A stretch of DNA of 6,341 bases from an uncultured Xanthobacteraceae bacterium (lineage in GTDB: Bacteria > Pseudomonadota > Alphaproteobacteria > Rhizobiales > Xanthobacteraceae), in NCBI GenBank assembly GCA_955652925.1, contig CATPCO010000333.1, forward strand, positions 1 to 6,341. Reading direction: 5' to 3'. The notes under the pieces are model-generated. The model had not been told where the DNA came from, ran no database searches, and saw only the letters and a list, made by a program, of their open reading frames with translations. Below are positions 6,043-6,341 of the stretch, in pieces (position 1 is the stretch's first letter; every line of letters begins with the position of its first letter). Both the position numbers and the translations under genes were made by a program.

Positions 6043-6341
6043 ATGACGCAGATCAATCTCGACGTGAATGGCAAAATTCATGAAATCGATGTCGATCCCG
6101 ATATGCCTTTGCTCTATGCGCTCCGAAACGAATTGGGGTTGAACAACCCGCATTTCGGCTGCGGGCTTGCCCAGTGCGGTGCCTGCACGGTGCATATCGG
6201 CGGCCAAGCTACGCGCTCCTGCATCACGCCGGTTTCCGCCGTTGGCAACGGCAAGGTCGTCACGCTCGCGGGTCTCGGCACTCCGGAAAAGCCTCACCCT
6301 GTACAGAGGGCCTTCGTCGAGGAGCAGGTGCCGCAGTGCGG
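6043..6341 (+). CDS. Molybdenum hydroxylase small [2Fe-2S] subunit, isoquinoline 1-oxidoreductase alpha / CoxS-like (partial, C-terminus off the right edge)
   Basis: An ATG at 6043 opens a frame that runs to the right edge: 99 codons plus two bases. The N-terminal plant-type ferredoxin domain has its four cluster ligands, Cys40, Cys45, Cys48 and Cys60 (FGCGLAQCGACTVHI, then RSCITP). The second, all-helical [2Fe-2S] domain begins after GLGTPEKPHPVQRAF; its first ligand Cys99 (PQCG) is at the edge. In xanthine dehydrogenase-type enzymes this subunit carries electrons between the molybdopterin site and the acceptor; GLGTPEKPHPVQRAF and the short length expected (about 150-160 residues) resemble the isoquinoline 1-oxidoreductase/nicotinate dehydrogenase branch. 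The usual partner, a large molybdopterin-binding subunit, would be expected just downstream. GGGGA at 6028-6032, ten bases before the ATG, is a moderate ribosome site. The substrate is unknown. Confidence 0.9.
   Translation, partial: MTQINLDVNGKIHEIDVDPDMPLLYALRNELGLNNPHFGCGLAQCGACTVHIGGQATRSCITPVSAVGNGKVVTLAGLGTPEKPHPVQRAFVEEQVPQC

Overview
The window is GC-rich (roughly 60% or more by eye) and densely coded. Bug-type and NitT/TauT-type transport proteins, together with two kinds of short palindromic intergenic repeat, point to an alphaproteobacterium of the Rhizobiales (Bradyrhizobium/Rhodopseudomonas/Xanthobacteraceae-like). That placement is an inference from gene content and repeat style, not a measured result.

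Layout: (1) 1-560, minus strand: the N-terminal 186 codons of an HD-domain protein whose visible His/His-Asp/His/His order fits the PhnZ/MIOX-like diiron oxygenase branch; it runs off the left edge. (2) 561-751: divergent intergenic region with a REP-like palindromic repeat (about 672-730) close to the next gene. (3) 752-4747, plus strand: a tight four-gene set made of a NitT/TauT-type ABC ATPase, a TctC/Bug periplasmic binding protein (ATGA overlap), a Tat-exported SsuA/TauA-like binding protein (31-base gap) and a cytoplasmic LVIVD-repeat beta-propeller (15-base gap). No ABC permease and no TctA/TctB membrane proteins are present. (4) 4748-4892: a very long inverted repeat, 32-base arms with one mismatch. 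(5) 4893-5957: a CobW/COG0523 GTPase metallochaperone. (6) 5958-6042: a third copy of the same repeat, in direct orientation to the arm upstream of cobW. (7) 6043 to the right edge: the start of the small [2Fe-2S] subunit of a molybdenum hydroxylase (isoquinoline 1-oxidoreductase/CoxS type).

Working picture (inference): this looks like an accessory catabolic locus. A substrate is captured by periplasmic binding proteins and imported by an ABC system whose membrane part lies elsewhere. It may then be oxidised by metalloenzymes: the molybdenum hydroxylase on the right, possibly the HD diiron-type protein on the left, and possibly the histidine-rich propeller. The CobW protein would serve metal delivery. 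The substrate cannot be named from the sequence. The least described parts are the LVIVD propeller co-transcribed with transport genes, the permease-less transporter operon, and the cobW gene bracketed by direct repeats.
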